A DNA stretch of 64,000 nucleotides from Sorghum bicolor (GCF_000003195.3 NC_012873.2:66907615-66971614), one strand, 5' to 3'. Counted from the stretch's first letter, positions 20,851 through 33,600 are shown. Program-made: numbers and translations. The notes: generated from the letters alone by a model not told the origin.

Positions 20851-23739
20851 TCAAAAGGCGGTGCAGTTTGTGGGCAAGCCGGTGATTTGGTCGACGGCGA
20901 CGAGCTCCTTGGCGGCGCACTCGAGGACGTCCTGGCCGAGCTTGGCGCCGGCGGCCTTGAGCCCCTTGAGGGACACTGCCTGGTTGAAGAGGTTGATGAC
21001 GGGCAGCTTGGACGCCGGCGGCATCTTTCCCGCCGGCAGCAGCGTGGAGAAGTCGTCGGCGACGAGCGGCACCACGAAGTCCATCTTGTTGTGCTTGAGC
21101 ACGTTGCCCTTGGCGGCGATGTGCGCGCCGGGCTCCATGTGGTTGGTGGAGAAGCTCGTCTGGTTGGGGAAGTTTGGGTAGAGGCTGACGTAGCCGCGCA
21201 GGTACATCATGTCGATGAGGAACTTCTTCCACGACGCCTGCCAGCCGTTGGTGCGCGACTTGGGGATCTGCACGGGGTTCTGCTTGGCGTCCTCCGTGAA
21301 GCGCGCCCCCATGTAGGCGTAGAACTCGCGCCAGTGCTTGGGGAAGAAGACGGCGCCCCAGCTGCAGGGGAGCTGGTGCAGGTAGGGCGTGTTTGGGTGC
21401 ACCTTGTTGAAGAACTCGGTGGCGTTCCATTTGGGCCTCTCCTTCACCACCTCCACCAGCCGCGGCGTGTAGAGCGAGATGGACGACAGCTCCGGCAGCG
21501 ACACGCCGGGGTCGTAGTGGTAGGCCAGCAGCGCGTACTTGATCCAGAGGTAGTAGTAGGGGGACACCTCGATGTCGTCCTCCAGCAGGAGGCCGTAGTC
21601 GTCGTCGGAGGACGGGTACCAGCTCTCGCTCACCGCCCGGATCAGCCCGCCCTGGATGATCCGCCGCCGGAGCGTCTTGGCCCCGTGCGGCCAGTCGAAG
21701 GAGTTGACGACCTTGAGCGTCGCCGCGTCCACGCGGCTGTCCATGTTGAAGCTGATGGGCACCTCGTCGCCCAGGTAGTAGGCGTTCCGCAGCGACGTCA
21801 GCAGACGCAGCAGCGACTTGGCGCGGTTCTGCGTGATGATGTTCACCGAGATGCGCATCCGGTTCCAGTCTGCAGTGAGAACATCAGATCCAGCGATCAG
21901 CTTTGTTGCAGGATGCATTATATTCATGGCGATGGCAGTGGCAGAGATGCTTATGTTACTTGGCAGTGAGGCGGGCTTGAGGGTGGCCATCCAGAGCACT
22001 TTGGGGACGGATTTCCTGGGGAGGAGAACGAGCGCGGTGCGGTTGACGGCGGCGGTGTCGGCAGCCATGCGGAGCGCCTCCTTGACCTTGGCGTCGATGT
22101 CGGCGAGGGCGACGACCACGCTGGGGTTGTGCATCCGGACGATGCCCCGCATGCTGGCGTAGACGGCCTGGAGCACGGGCACCTCGGAGCGCGACGGGCC
22201 GGACAGCGCGCCGATCCCGAGGTCGAAGATCTTGAACCGGCGGTCCTTGCACACCACCTTGGGCCACTTGAGCACGGTGGCGGCCTCCTCGCAGGGGCAG
22301 TGGCCGCCGCCGGACACGACGAGGTAGGCCTTGCGTCCGGGCGTGGTGCGGAACCGCTCCAGCAGCGGCGCCAGCGCCCGGACCTCGCCGAGGGAGTGCG
22401 CGTACAAGAGCGCGTCCACCTTCTGCGGGTGCATGGCCGCCCACTGCGTGATGTAGCCGGAGGTGAGCGCCCGCCACCACTGCTCGTCCCGCACCTGCAC
22501 GATGTCCTTGAAGATGACTGTCGTCTCGGAGACGTAGGCGAGGCGGTGCTCGCTGTCCCCCCACGTCTCCTTGTCGTTGGGGTCGACGGGGAGCACGAAG
22601 GACCCGGCGCCCATGTACTTCTGCAGCTGGTAGCTCAGGTGCAGGTCCTCGCCGGTCATGAAGGTGAAGGGCGTCTCGATGAAGAGCGTCTTGACGAGGT
22701 CGGCGGGGAGGAACCAGGAACTGGACAGAAAGTCCACCTGCACGATGCGGTCGACGGTGATGTCGTACGCCGGGTCCGGCAGGTACAGCCCGGCCTCCTT
22801 GGACCGGAACTTGCGGTAGCTCGGGAACGTGAAGTCCTTCTGCCGGAACGGCAGGATCCGTCCGATGCTCCCGAGCACGGCGCTGGCGTACTTGTCGGTG
22901 CCGGCGACGTGGCAGAGGATCTCCAGCATCCGGGCGCCCGGGATCATGTCGTCGTCGAGGACGTAGACGAAGTCGGACTCGGACTGCAGCGCCATCTGGA
23001 AGCGGCCGTAGTACTTGAAGTCGTAGCCGGAGGCGACGAAGCTGACGCGGGAGTCGTTGTAGCTCTCGACGATGCGGCGGAGCGACGCCTCGTTGGGGCT
23101 GCCGAAGGACAGCACCCAGGCGCGGTGGAACGGCAGCGTCTGCCGCCGCAGCTGCTCCAGCTGCGCGCACAGCGTGCGGCGCTTGAAGTGGTTGAGGATG
23201 ACGGTGACGCGGGGCACGTTGGGGCCCGACGTTTCGCTCCAGCGGGAACGCATCCGGAGCAGCTCCGGCAGCGTCTCGGCGCCGAAGCTCTGGCGCTGGA
23301 ACGCCAGCACCTCGTCGTAGAGGTCGCGCTTGAGGCGGATCATGACCTCGTCCGTCGACTTCTTCTGCTCGAAGTCGATGCTCTCGTGCTCGCACACCTC
23401 CTCCGGGGAAAGAGCGCCGGCGCCGGTGCCGGCGCCGGGCTGCGCGGCGATGAGCTGCTTCCAGTGCTGCGCGATGCGGGTGGCCCACGCCAGGTCCGGC
23501 TTCACGTTCACGCGGAGGTCCACGGCGGGGCTCATGTAGTAGAGCAGGAAGGTGGCGTAGATGGCGAAGGCGAACTGGAGGCACGTCAGCGACGCCACGA
23601 GGCGGGACGTGTTCCTGGCCGCGCCGCCGCGCGTGGGCTTGCCCTTGCTGCCGCCCGTGTACTCGCCGAGCATGCCCTCCAGGGAGTCACCCCTGACGAT
23701 GTGCGTACGGGTGACGCCGCCCATGGTGGTGACGCCCAT
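20851..23739 (-). CDS. Putative Golgi membrane glycosyltransferase with two GT-A-like halves
   Basis: The frame is open for 962 codons, but bases 21,959-21,870 look like a 90-nt intron (CCAA/GTAACA ... CTGCAG/ACTGG), AT-rich within a GC-rich gene. Splicing gives exons 23,739-21,960 and 21,869-20,851 and 932 residues, with the join reading SLPNWNRMRISV. One hydrophobic segment at residues 48-69 after a short basic N-terminus indicates a type II membrane protein, typical of Golgi glycosyltransferases. The first catalytic-like half (about 178-400) starts VTVILNHFKRRTL and carries VYVLDDDMIPGARM (DDD 262-264), a GT2-like metal-binding motif. The second (from about residue 600) starts MRISVNIITQNRAKSLLRL and carries GLLLEDDIEVSPYY (EDD 690-692). 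Several NxS/T sequons occur in the lumenal part. Sugar donor and acceptor are unknown. It resembles the uncharacterised plant proteins annotated only as glycosyltransferase family 2. Confidence 0.9.
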   Translation of the reverse strand: MGVTTMGGVTRTHIVRGDSLEGMLGEYTGGSKGKPTRGGAARNTSRLVASLTCLQFAFAIYATFLLYYMSPAVDLRVNVKPDLAWATRIAQHWKQLIAAQPGAGTGAGALSPEEVCEHESIDFEQKKSTDEVMIRLKRDLYDEVLAFQRQSFGAETLPELLRMRSRWSETSGPNVPRVTVILNHFKRRTLCAQLEQLRRQTLPFHRAWVLSFGSPNEASLRRIVESYNDSRVSFVASGYDFKYYGRFQMALQSESDFVYVLDDDMIPGARMLEILCHVAGTDKYASAVLGSIGRILPFRQKDFTFPSYRKFRSKEAGLYLPDPAYDITVDRIVQVDFLSSSWFLPADLVKTLFIETPFTFMTGEDLHLSYQLQKYMGAGSFVLPVDPNDKETWGDSEHRLAYVSETTVIFKDIVQVRDEQWWRALTSGYITQWAAMHPQKVDALLYAHSLGEVRALAPLLERFRTTPGRKAYLVVSGGGHCPCEEAATVLKWPKVVCKDRRFKIFDLGIGALSGPSRSEVPVLQAVYASMRGIVRMHNPSVVVALADIDAKVKEALRMAADTAAVNRTALVLLPRKSVPKVLWMATLKPASLPSNISISATAIAMNIMHPATKLIAGSDVLTADWNRMRISVNIITQNRAKSLLRLLTSLRNAYYLGDEVPISFNMDSRVDAATLKVVNSFDWPHGAKTLRRRIIQGGLIRAVSESWYPSSDDDYGLLLEDDIEVSPYYYLWIKYALLAYHYDPGVSLPELSSISLYTPRLVEVVKERPKWNATEFFNKVHPNTPYLHQLPCSWGAVFFPKHWREFYAYMGARFTEDAKQNPVQIPKSRTNGWQASWKKFLIDMMYLRGYVSLYPNFPNQTSFSTNHMEPGAHIAAKGNVLKHNKMDFVVPLVADDFSTLLPAGKMPPASKLPVINLFNQAVSLKGLKAAGAKLGQDVLECAAKELVAVDQITGLPTNCTAF

Positions 23740-23810
23740 GGCGGGAACGCCCTGGGTGGTTTTTGAAAACAGAGTAGGAGAATGTTCAGAGGATGTATGT
23801 TACTTGTTAC

Positions 23811-23820
23811 GTATATAAAA
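23811..23820 (-). promoter_or_regulatory. Probable TATA box of the glycosyltransferase-like gene
   Basis: On the minus strand TTTTATATAC lies about 75 bases upstream of the start codon, giving a predicted start site near 23,785 and a leader of about 45 bases. Position and sequence are good; there are no transcript data. Confidence 0.5.
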
Positions 23821-24765
23821 TACGGGCTATGAAAATGATAAGAATTTGGTTAATTAGTGAGTGAGCGTCCAAGTGATATGATGCAGTAGAGATCCAGGAA
23901 AGCGAGTAGCCAAGAAGAAGCAACAAGTTGTGAATATATGACTTGCATGTGATGTGATGCATGCAGTCGGGATTCAGCAAAGGGAGCAGCCAAGAACAAG
24001 CAACATACACATGATCGACATGAGTGAGTGCATGCATGGCTTTGTTCAGTCGCAAGCAGCAGGCTCTGCATTGTCTTGTACTTGAAAGTAAATTCTCCTA
24101 AAACAAGCACTACTACAGAAGATCCAGATGAAAATGGTAAACTGTTACTCCATAGTCCATACCTTGGTAGAAACGAAAAGCCAGCAAGAAAGACTCTTTT
24201 GGTTGTTTGGATCGAAGTTCAGTAGGAGAAAGGGCCGGGGCAGTTTAACTTGTTATATGCAGAAGAGGAATGCAGGTGTTGTTTCAGAAGCCGAAAATGC
24301 CTGCTGGGCCGGGCGATACAGAACTGCAACTCAACTCCAAGAGCATGTAGAGGAAGCCTAGCTGGCTGGCTAGGGACCCAAGGCTGCAGTGAGCCAGCAG
24401 GAGCCTTGCCATTTATAAAGCGAAGGTGAAGGCGATGACGGACGCAGCGGCGTGCCATTGGAGTCGACCTCAAACATGGCTGAAGCTTAGAGACGGAGCA
24501 AAGCGAAATAGTTTTTGCGTGGACCTCGCTTCGCTAGACGCCTAGACCCCATCTGGCTGGCTGGCGCATCGTGCAATGTGCTCCGGGCCGGCCGGGCTCC
24601 GTCATTCGCTTCCTCCTGCTGCCATAGCTCCATGCCAAGAGAAGATATATAAGCTTGCGTTGCCGCGAAGCTAGAGTTTAATGACAGACACGGCGGCACT
24701 AGAGGAAGGAACCAACAAAGTGAGCAAGTGCAGGATCGGTCTCCGTTCTCTGGAATATATGACAT
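23821..24765. other. Upstream intergenic region, no gene seen
   Basis: Contains two partially similar segments (about 23,880-23,960 and 23,955-24,010) sharing 'gatccaggaaagcgagtagccaag' / 'gattcagcaaagggagcagccaag'-type sequence followed by 'aacaag', a diverged tandem duplication. No coding signal. Confidence 0.4.
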
Positions 24766-25218
24766 GTTTGGATGCGAATAAAGTTTTTTGTTGTTGAAAA
24801 ATACAATACATTTTGAAATATTTTGTTTTTTTTTGAAGTTTTTGAAAAATGCAATACCTTTTGAAGTGTTTATGCCTTGTTTGTATGTTGTGGTTTTGAG
24901 GAATCGAAGCATCAAGAAACTTTAGTTTTAGAACAAGACAGGTCCAAAACTATGGTTTACAAAAGAAGCCCAGAGTAGATTTTTCGAAAACTAAAAAGGA
25001 AACCTACAATAATTTTAACAGTACCATGATTTTTCATGGTTTTCAAAACCCAAATGTGTCACAAAACCACAGGTTTTTTTAAAACAAATAAAAAATGCAT
25101 CCAAACAGGGATTAATGCAACAAACTTTATGGTTTCAAAAACTACTATAGCATTGCTTTTATAGTTCTCTGAACTCTACTCTACATTATTTTTTTAAAAA
25201 GTGCATCCAAATAGGCCT
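24766..25218. mobile_element. MITE-like repeat with TGTTTGGATGC ends
   Basis: A left terminus TGTTTGGATGCGAATAAAG is matched by inverted right termini ATGCATCCAAACAGG near 25,095-25,110 and GTGCATCCAAATAGG near 25,200-25,215, suggesting nested or tandem related copies. The interior is AT-rich with repeated 'ttatggtt' and 'tatagcattgct' phrases. No coding capacity. Boundaries and superfamily are uncertain. Confidence 0.45.
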
Positions 25219-26449
25219 GAGATGGAACAAACTTTATGGTTGTAAAATATTATAGCATTGCTAAAACTGTAGTGCTTTTAGAGTTCTCTAAACTCTACTC
25301 TACATTATTTTTTCCCTAAACTATGGTATTGCACATCTATGAGTTCTATAAAACTGCAGTTTTAGAGGCCTAATTGATACGTGTTCTATAAAAATAATGA
25401 TAAGAAATTGTTATGAATGGGTTTGTCAACAAAAGTTAGGTTTCAAATGTTATGTAACAAAGTTATCATGATAAGTGTTCTATAAAATATTATTACAAAA
25501 AAATATATTGATAAAATTTTGACCATAAGTTGTGGCAATAAGTTATGTCATATAAAATATTATTTATAAATAAAATTTATGTAGCTTTGTAACTTCCCAT
25601 AAAATAGAAAGTTGTAGAAACATTTTTTCTAAAAAAAAAGAAAGTTATGGGATTAACTAACCGTTTGCTGAATTCTAGTTCAGTGAATGTAAGACTTTTT
25701 TCCCCAAAAACGTAATGGATTGTTTCTGAAGATTAACTGGTAAAAGAAGATTAACTGTTATGGGATTAACTGATAGTTTTTTTTTTCTAAAATAGTAATG
25801 GATTCATTCTGAAGATTCAGAGTAAGCAGCTGCCCCTTTCAGAGCAGAACGGCTGTAGCAGAGAACGCATCGTCGTTTGATGTCCTCCCACGAGTCGTTA
25901 AGTTTGAGATCAGGAAAAGACGAACAGGGCTGAAAACATGCATGCTTGTACGTACTACTCGATCCAGTTACTCTGAAGCCACGAATCACGAATGAGAGAG
26001 TGAGACAGACCATTGCATCAGCATGAGCCCTAGCTTCTCACAGTGAAAACAAAAGCAATCAACGGCGCTCGGTCCCCGAGATGGGGAAGATGCGGGCAAT
26101 GTCAAACACGTAGCGTGAACCACGGTACAGTACAATGCAAGGTGGCATGCGAGATGGAACTTCCGAGCCGGGCGGAGCCGAGGCGAGGGAACGAAGGAAA
26201 GCTGGGGAAAGGGAAAGGGCCATGGCTGCTACTGCTGTACGTCGACCACCGACGATCGCGGATCTTTGCGACGACGACGTCTAGAGATCATCGCCACTGC
26301 CGGTGCTCCAAACTAGACTGGAATGTACGCCAACATCTCCATGGAGTTTGCTGCACAGTGGGGGCAAAGATGCTAGCGCCACTTTTATTTTTATTCGAGC
26401 GAGCACGGTGAAGCTTTGCAGTTACAAATATGCTTTCGTCCGAAGCTTA
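25219..26449. other. Intergenic, no gene seen
   Basis: Repeats of 'gcattgct...tatagttctc...aactctactctacatta' at about 25,150-25,190 and 25,255-25,310 form a local direct duplication. Bases 26,040-26,410 are GC-rich with open frames up to 122 codons but no recognisable domain. Confidence 0.4.
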
Positions 26450-26638
26450 GGCCTTAGTTGGCAGATTTTTTCAAGATTTTTTATCACATCAAATCTTTAG
26501 ATTTATACATGGAACATTAAATATAAATAATAAAAATAATTAATTATACAGTTATAATTTACGAGACGAATCTTTTGAACCTAATTAGTCTATAATTGAA
26601 CAATAATTATCAAATACTAACGAAAACTAAACAAGGCC
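26450..26638 (-). mobile_element. Tourist-like MITE, GGCCTTGTTTAG family
   Basis: Starts GGCCTTAGTTGGCAG and ends AACTAAACAAGGCC, flanked by TTA on both sides (26,447-26,449 and 26,639-26,641). This is the cleanest TTA duplication in the family and supports PIF/Harbinger assignment. 189 bp, internally shortened. Confidence 0.85.
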
Positions 26639-26641
26639 TTA

Positions 26642-27691
26642 ACTAGAGCCATTTCAGCGTACGAGAATTGACTGCAGTGAGGAGTTCGGTGTGTCACGGG
26701 ACCTGTGCTCTTGGTTCCACTGTTTGCACGTTTGCCGAGCTCATGCCACAGTGGCGAACAACGCCCTCCGTATACTGTATCCCGATGCCAGTACGGCTAT
26801 TGCATACGGCGCCAACGTAGTAGCGTACAAGCAGGAGCCTAGTTTCCTTTAGCTCGTTGACCTCAGGACGCGTCGACTCGCGGCGACCGTGCTATTTTTT
26901 TCTCGTCAAAAGAGAACCGCGGCCAAGGATCCAGTAGCTAACAAGCTACTATTACACTAACTAGAGCTGTACTAATGCAGCAAGTCAAACGGACTAAATT
27001 CTAAAGGGAGCATGTGCGTGCGTGTGCTGACGGGCAATGGGAAGCGCTTTGCAGTCCTGTGCTGGAGCCTCTCAGGATATTAACACAGTATAACAGTAGA
27101 TGCCCTTCCCACAATAGCCTGCTGTTAAGGTATACAATTTTGATGTACACAAATTACATGCCAGAGGCATTATTATTGTCTTACTGAGTCTTTCAAACAC
27201 CCATTTGATGACTACTACAAAATTCTCGGGCATTTTAGCTGCCACCTTGCTGTTAGCTTTCGAGTGGCAGCCAATAAATTCTACAGCGTCTCAAAGATCT
27301 TAAATGTATGAATTGTTGACCATTACAGTGTATGTGTATGCAGCAGAGAGCAGACGAGTTCTTCACCCCAGCTGGCTGACTTGCTAACCTATTCTGACAA
27401 GATAGCCATACAGGACGTAGCGTCCCCACATTTGATTGGGTTAAAGGTATTGAAACTATTGGTGTAAACAAAATACCTAAATTGTGTTGCATGTTTGATG
27501 GCAAAAACTTCAGGCGCAAAATCAACGTGGTCCAGGATTCCAGGTATAGTCTTTTTGACAAATTGTAGACAGGTACCTGCGTTAAACTATCCCTCTGCAC
27601 TCCACTAGCTATGTGCCAGTGTCCTGAACTGCTGACTGCCAAGGCATCAAACTTTCTGTCAGTAAGGTCAAGCTAGGGAAACAGCTTGCGA
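26642..27691 (-). other. Intergenic and UGGT 3' flank
   Basis: The part nearest the UGGT stop (about 27,100-27,691) is probably its 3' untranslated region. Bases 26,642-27,000 hold GC-rich intergenic sequence without a supportable gene. Confidence 0.4.
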
Positions 27692-30600
27692 TCATAGCTC
27701 ATCTTTGACTTCCTGATCAGTGTCTTTATCTTCGGGCTTTGGTGTCTCAGATGGTGGGGGTGTGGCTTCTGCAGACTCGACATCGTCGCCCAAAATTCGT
27801 GCAGTGAACTGGCGTGCTTCACTGTCAAGACCAGTCCACTCCGGAACTATTCTTCTAGCACCCTGGGAAGAGGCAGTACACGTTTAGCAAATAAAAAAAA
27901 AAGGAAGAAGAAGAAACTTCCACTGGGACATAATTTTACCTGAAGCTTTGGCTCCTTTGTCATTGGATTGTTGCATAGATCAATGGTCTTTGCTCTTGCC
28001 TTCGTGGCATTTCCACACCAAGATTCACACCACAGCCATTCTTGTGGAAGAGAGAATATAGGCACGGTATGTTGGGCGTAATTCGGGAGATCCTGAATAT
28101 TAATGTGTTCCAGGTAAGCATTGCAACACCCATTTATACAGAAACAATTATATAACATGAAACAGTAACACAAATACAGAATCTTGAAATGTCAGCCATG
28201 TCCAAAATAACAAATCGCACTTGTGTACTTGCTTTGGATTTGCCAAAAATCATGGCACACCCCCAAAACTAGGAAGTACTCCCTCCGTCCCTAAATAAGT
28301 GTAGTTCTCGCTTCCCAAGCAGTCAAACGCTTTTAACTTTGACCAAATATATACAATAAAACATTAATATTTATAGTATATAATTAGTATCATTAGATAG
28401 ATCATTGAATCTATTTTAATAATAAACTTATTTGGAGATATAAATATTGCTAATATTTTCTACGAACCTCGAATACCATAGCGACACTTATTTTAGGACA
28501 GAGGGAGTAGCTAATACGCTGGACTCATAACTTTAGTTGCAACCTTTGCTTCTAAATTTTACATCAAGTTGATCAAAATACTATCTTTATTCTTTTGATC
28601 CTCTTGTTTTTTGTTAAGAGTATATTTGATACGTAGGATATTGTGATCTGGTACTACCATATGTATCTGGCCAGGTGTACTGCCCAGTTGCCCCCCAAGT
28701 CTCTGTACTCTATATATAATGATCAAGGCTCAATGCAAGACATTTACGCATTACAAATTTACAATCAATCCAATCATTCAAGAGCCATATCTTGGCTTAC
28801 ATTTTTATCAACAATAAAAACCCAGTTTGCACCCAGCAATGATGGGCCCAAGCATCTATTTTGTGTAAGGTCAAATAGACGCATTAGCAAGTCATTTACC
28901 TGATCAAGATTGGAGAGACTATTGGGGTCCTTGCTGAGTTGTTCATAGAAGACACGAAGAGTATCCCCAGAAGCAGTTTGCCGAAATTTGGCCAGATCAA
29001 CAACATAAAGCGCACTGGAATACCACCAAGCACATCGTTTTAAAACAACACTAGAAATAGTTTAATTACAGCATAATTGAACAGAAAACATCACCTACCT
29101 GATATGGTATGGTCTTCCTCGCAGATGATCCTTCCAAAAACCCTTCACAGAGGATAAAAGAAAGTGTCAGCGAAAAACTTGAGAAAAAAGTCCACTTTTA
29201 TATTATTACCACGAACAACGGTGTGTGCAGTAATATGATTTATGATAGATCAATGACTAACTTGCTTCCAAAATCGATAGCCATCCATATCCTTGTTGTT
29301 ATCACAGAATGGAGTATATGCAAGCGGACGACCCTTCAGGTTCATGTCATACAATTCTCCCATGTCTGCTCTCACAATTTGATCAGCATCAACAAAAATC
29401 ACCTATACATAAAGTATCATGGGAAAAGTTATTAGAAATAAACGTGCCCAAATTGCTATAATGTTCTAAAGAAGAGAGTGTTGAAATTGCACGGCTCACA
29501 AGCTGATCAGAACAGCAGGGGCTTACCTTCCTCAGTGAAAGTGGAAATATGACGTCCAGAAATAAGATCTTATATGCCCATATAATCCTTTGCTTCTCTT
29601 TCTGCTTGTGTAACCATGTTGGCCATTTATATGTGATGAGCTCATACTCAAATCCATATTCCCGAGCCATGTGCGGTATGACATCCTGGCAGCAGGATAG
29701 TTAGAAAATAGACATGTCCAATCTTTCTTAATTAATTAATCAACTCAAAGTTCATGTACCTTGAACTGTGGAGATAGATAATTCTTAATGAACCAAAACT
29801 TCACTGGCCTCTGTGTCTCTTTTAGAACACTCAAAATCATTATTTTGAGGAAACGCTCATACCTGCGACAAAAGAACTCGCAGCTAAATTACATGTTCTC
29901 ATTGCTTTTCAGACATGTTCGTTGGGTAGCGAATACAACATGTTGCAAACTTCAGATGATATAATTAGGACTAAGCTCTAGGCCTCTAGTGACATCAGAG
30001 TATTAAACTTCATGCAAATAGGGTTCTGTTACTGTACAGCATGGGAGAAAAAACCTAGACCAACCTAGAAATCTAGGTGCATTTATATTACGAAAATAGG
30101 CACCCAAATTCGCCTCAGGTGGTTAGGGCATAAACATCTACACCCTCGACCACCTGAGCTATGCTCTGTTTCATTCAGTATGAAATACAACCTGAATCAT
30201 ATATCATGTGTTCCTCAATGATGAGAACAACTAGACCATGTAAGGTATTAGTGAGCAATAGCAAGTGACTGGGAACATGGCATGACTACAGAAAATGATG
30301 GTAAGGAAAATAGATAAAACGTCCTAGAAATGGAGACATACAGATGCCCAGAAGCAACAGAGAATATATTTATGGTCTCCCCTTGTCTTGCATCCTTACG
30401 GTCCTGAATAAAGATATAGAAAACCCGTAAGATATTCTTCTGTGCACCAAACGTTGAATATAACAAGTCAAAAATTATACACGCGTCCAAGGAACTACTC
30501 CGTATTTAGTTACTTCTATGGATAGAATAATTGTTTCCCTACAAATAATATTTATGATAATGATTTTATAGATCAAGTAAAGCAAGGATATAATGTCACC

Positions 30601-33600
30601 CATGTTTTCTAAGCAAGCGAAGAGTTAAGCTTTCAAACAAAGTTCCGCTTTCCAAGCATTCAAGGTTATTGTACTCTCAAAAGAAAAACGTAATTGCAGT
30701 TCACTAAAACTAAATGAGAATCTCTATGGTTCAGGTTTTCTGTATGTCTATTGTGTACCAATTATTCTGTACCTTTTAAGTTGACAATGTACTTGTAGGC
30801 TCCCCCGCGGAGTTCCTATGTAAAACTACGCTATACTACTTGAATAATTCTCCTACATTAAATTCATGGAGTTTTACAAGTATCGAGAATAGAAAATCTT
30901 GAAAATTTTTAAAGATCCAAACTTCAGGAACAATATCTAGTTTCACTGTTATATGCCCAGTTTACAGTATGCGTAGTAAGATGGAATTTAGATAGCTGAA
31001 AATATGATTACTTACGGTGATTTTATCAGCTTTGTTTTTGGATGATGCATCACCACTGATAAGACTAGAAGCCCATTTCAAAAGGTTGTTATTCCAGCCT
31101 TTGTTATCCTGCATTAAAAAATATTTTAAAATAAGTGATGCGTAGAATTTCAAAGGTATGACAGTAACTAAACAAAAAAACAGACCGTCTTTTCCTGGAA
31201 GTGGTAGTCATCGGCAGCATTTAGCAACTCCTCGTGCTCCTTGCCTTTCTTCTTTTGTACTTCAATGTGCATTAGTTTGCCTCTCAAGCTATCAATGGCA
31301 ATGAGTTTTGGAGGTAACTCATACAGATCGGCACTACGACCAGGAGCCAGTTGTAGGTACCACACACCAGGTGAGACCTTCATCTGCCAGTAACCCAAGT
31401 TGGCCATGACAAGTGTGTCTACCAAGTGTGGTCTTTGTTTAGTACCAAGGATAAACTGCAGACCACGGGGAGGGTCCCGGTCCTTTTCAATGCAATGACC
31501 TGAAGAAATGGCATTTGTTTGCTAAGCAATTCAGTGGAATCAAACAATGATTATAAAACGACCATACCTGTCAAGAGGAGAGCTTCAAGTTCAAATACTG
31601 CCTGCAAAGTTCTGACATCGCCGAGATTCTCTAAAAGAATGTTGTCTAAATCATGGCTGCACATGGAAAATAAGCACAAGAAACTGATGATACTGCAGCA
31701 TACAAATCATTTTCTGATGATTGCTCAATATTTGAACTTACATGGCAATAACTGGTTCAACAAGCCATGGTTCTGGAACATCTATGTTCATTGTAAGTGT
31801 TTTTGACAGTGGCATGTTTGCAAAGAAAGCTTTAGGTCCGTGTACAGAATGATCTGTACTGCTAAAATCATCCTACATATCAAGTGGTTAAGCATTACTG
31901 CAGGTAATTAGTGTTACCATACTGATCATTAGATATATGCAGCCTTACCATCGATGGAAGAACAAATCTGTAGAAGTTTTTTAAAGGAAGATCTGCAAGG
32001 GAACTCTGAAATCATCCAGAAATGCTTACATCAAATATAGAAAAGATTATAGTCATATTTATGACTACACAAGATTAGACATAGCAATTCTTTATGGCTT
32101 AAAAAAATTAAGTATTTTTTTTCAAGATTTCAAACAAATAAACCTCTGCGTCTACAATATATGAGATGGGTAAAGTTGTACGTAGGACAATGAATAGCTC
32201 AAGATGCAGATCAAACAGGTGAATGAGACATACGGAGTACATGCAAACCATGGCATGCAATATTACAACAATGTGTAACTTAGCTCTATTACTGACTTAT
32301 TCAATAATACCATCCATCTTCACTACTCAGTCAAAAGCAAAGGTTGCGGGTAATGAAACAGCATGTGCGACCATAAAATGTTCAGGCTATCAAACTGCAT
32401 TTTGCATTACTGAGCTTTCATAACAACTGAGTCAGTTAAGCAACCTAATATTCAATAGCCTCTACTAGCAGGAATAAGGTGCACCTATATAATGATTACT
32501 TGGTTCATCCTCAGACTAATAATTCAGTTCTTCAAACTACACAGATGTTGTAGGAAAAGATCTGAATTAACTTGAAGTAGAATAATAAACTAAGAAGAAA
32601 AGATTACATACAATAGGATTAAGTACAATCCTCATGCTCGGCTGAATCTGTTTCCAGAGTATGCGTAGAAGTGGGGCAAGTTTTTGCCCAATGGGACTAA
32701 GTGGATCAATGACAGCATCAATGTGAATACTTGAATTTGCATTATTCAATTTGATAGCACTGCATGACAGAGAAATTAATGCAAAACGTAAGGGTTTTTT
32801 CTTTCTCAAAAGCAATGCAAGTGCTAAGTTACCAAGTAAGATTCAAGAATGGTCCAAACTATATGCAGGTTGAAGCACAAACTCAGTGTATGGGACTTAA
32901 AGCTAAGTTGAGAAGGAAAGCCCTGCATTTGTGCCCAATTTGTGGATTATTTTGTAATTCTCGTCAGTTTCAATGTCTAAGTTCTTACTTATATACTCCC
33001 TCTGTTCCAAATTGTAAGTCGTTCTAGCTTATCTAGGTACATAGATTTTGATATGCATCTAGATATACGCTATGTCTAGATACATAGCTTCTACTACGTG
33101 TCTAGAAAAGACAGCCAAACTTACAATTTGGAATGGAGGGAGTAGATAGGAACTGGGCCCAGCTCAGTTGGTCCAGCGCATGGCAACAACCCAAGTTCAA
33201 GTCCTTGTCAAGGCGAATTTGGGTGTCCATTTCTTCTTAATAATTAAAATACCACGTAGTTCCTCCTTAGGTTGGTCGAGTTTTCTTACTTAGTGGCCTA
33301 AGAGGCTTAAGCCTTAAGGTCCAACAAGCTATGTGCAGTTCAACAAAGTTCACTCCCATTAGTATTTCAAAATACATAGCAGTGTTTGCTTGGTTGAAGA
33401 AAGTCCCAAAATCAAGCGAGGCAGGCTGACAGCATAATAATACTTGCCATGACACCAAGCAAGGAATGTTCCAATTAAATAAAGTTACAGAAAACATACC
33501 ATTTAGTGTTTCTAGAATAATTTCATTGATTTCACAGAAGTGTCTAATACTAAAATAGAACCGCAGCCATTAGAAATGGACATGACCCACAGTCGAGTTT

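Noticed and set aside
21956..23766. Frames of over 540 codons opposite to or overlapping the glycosyltransferase-like gene
   Set aside because: Both are shadow frames caused by high third-position GC. The third frame encodes the hydrophobic segment and motifs.
33153..33230. Possible tRNA gene (A-box and B-box-like motifs)
   Set aside because: No acceptor stem or anticodon arm forms, and the same unit recurs at 30,045 with a shared non-tRNA tail, so it is a SINE.
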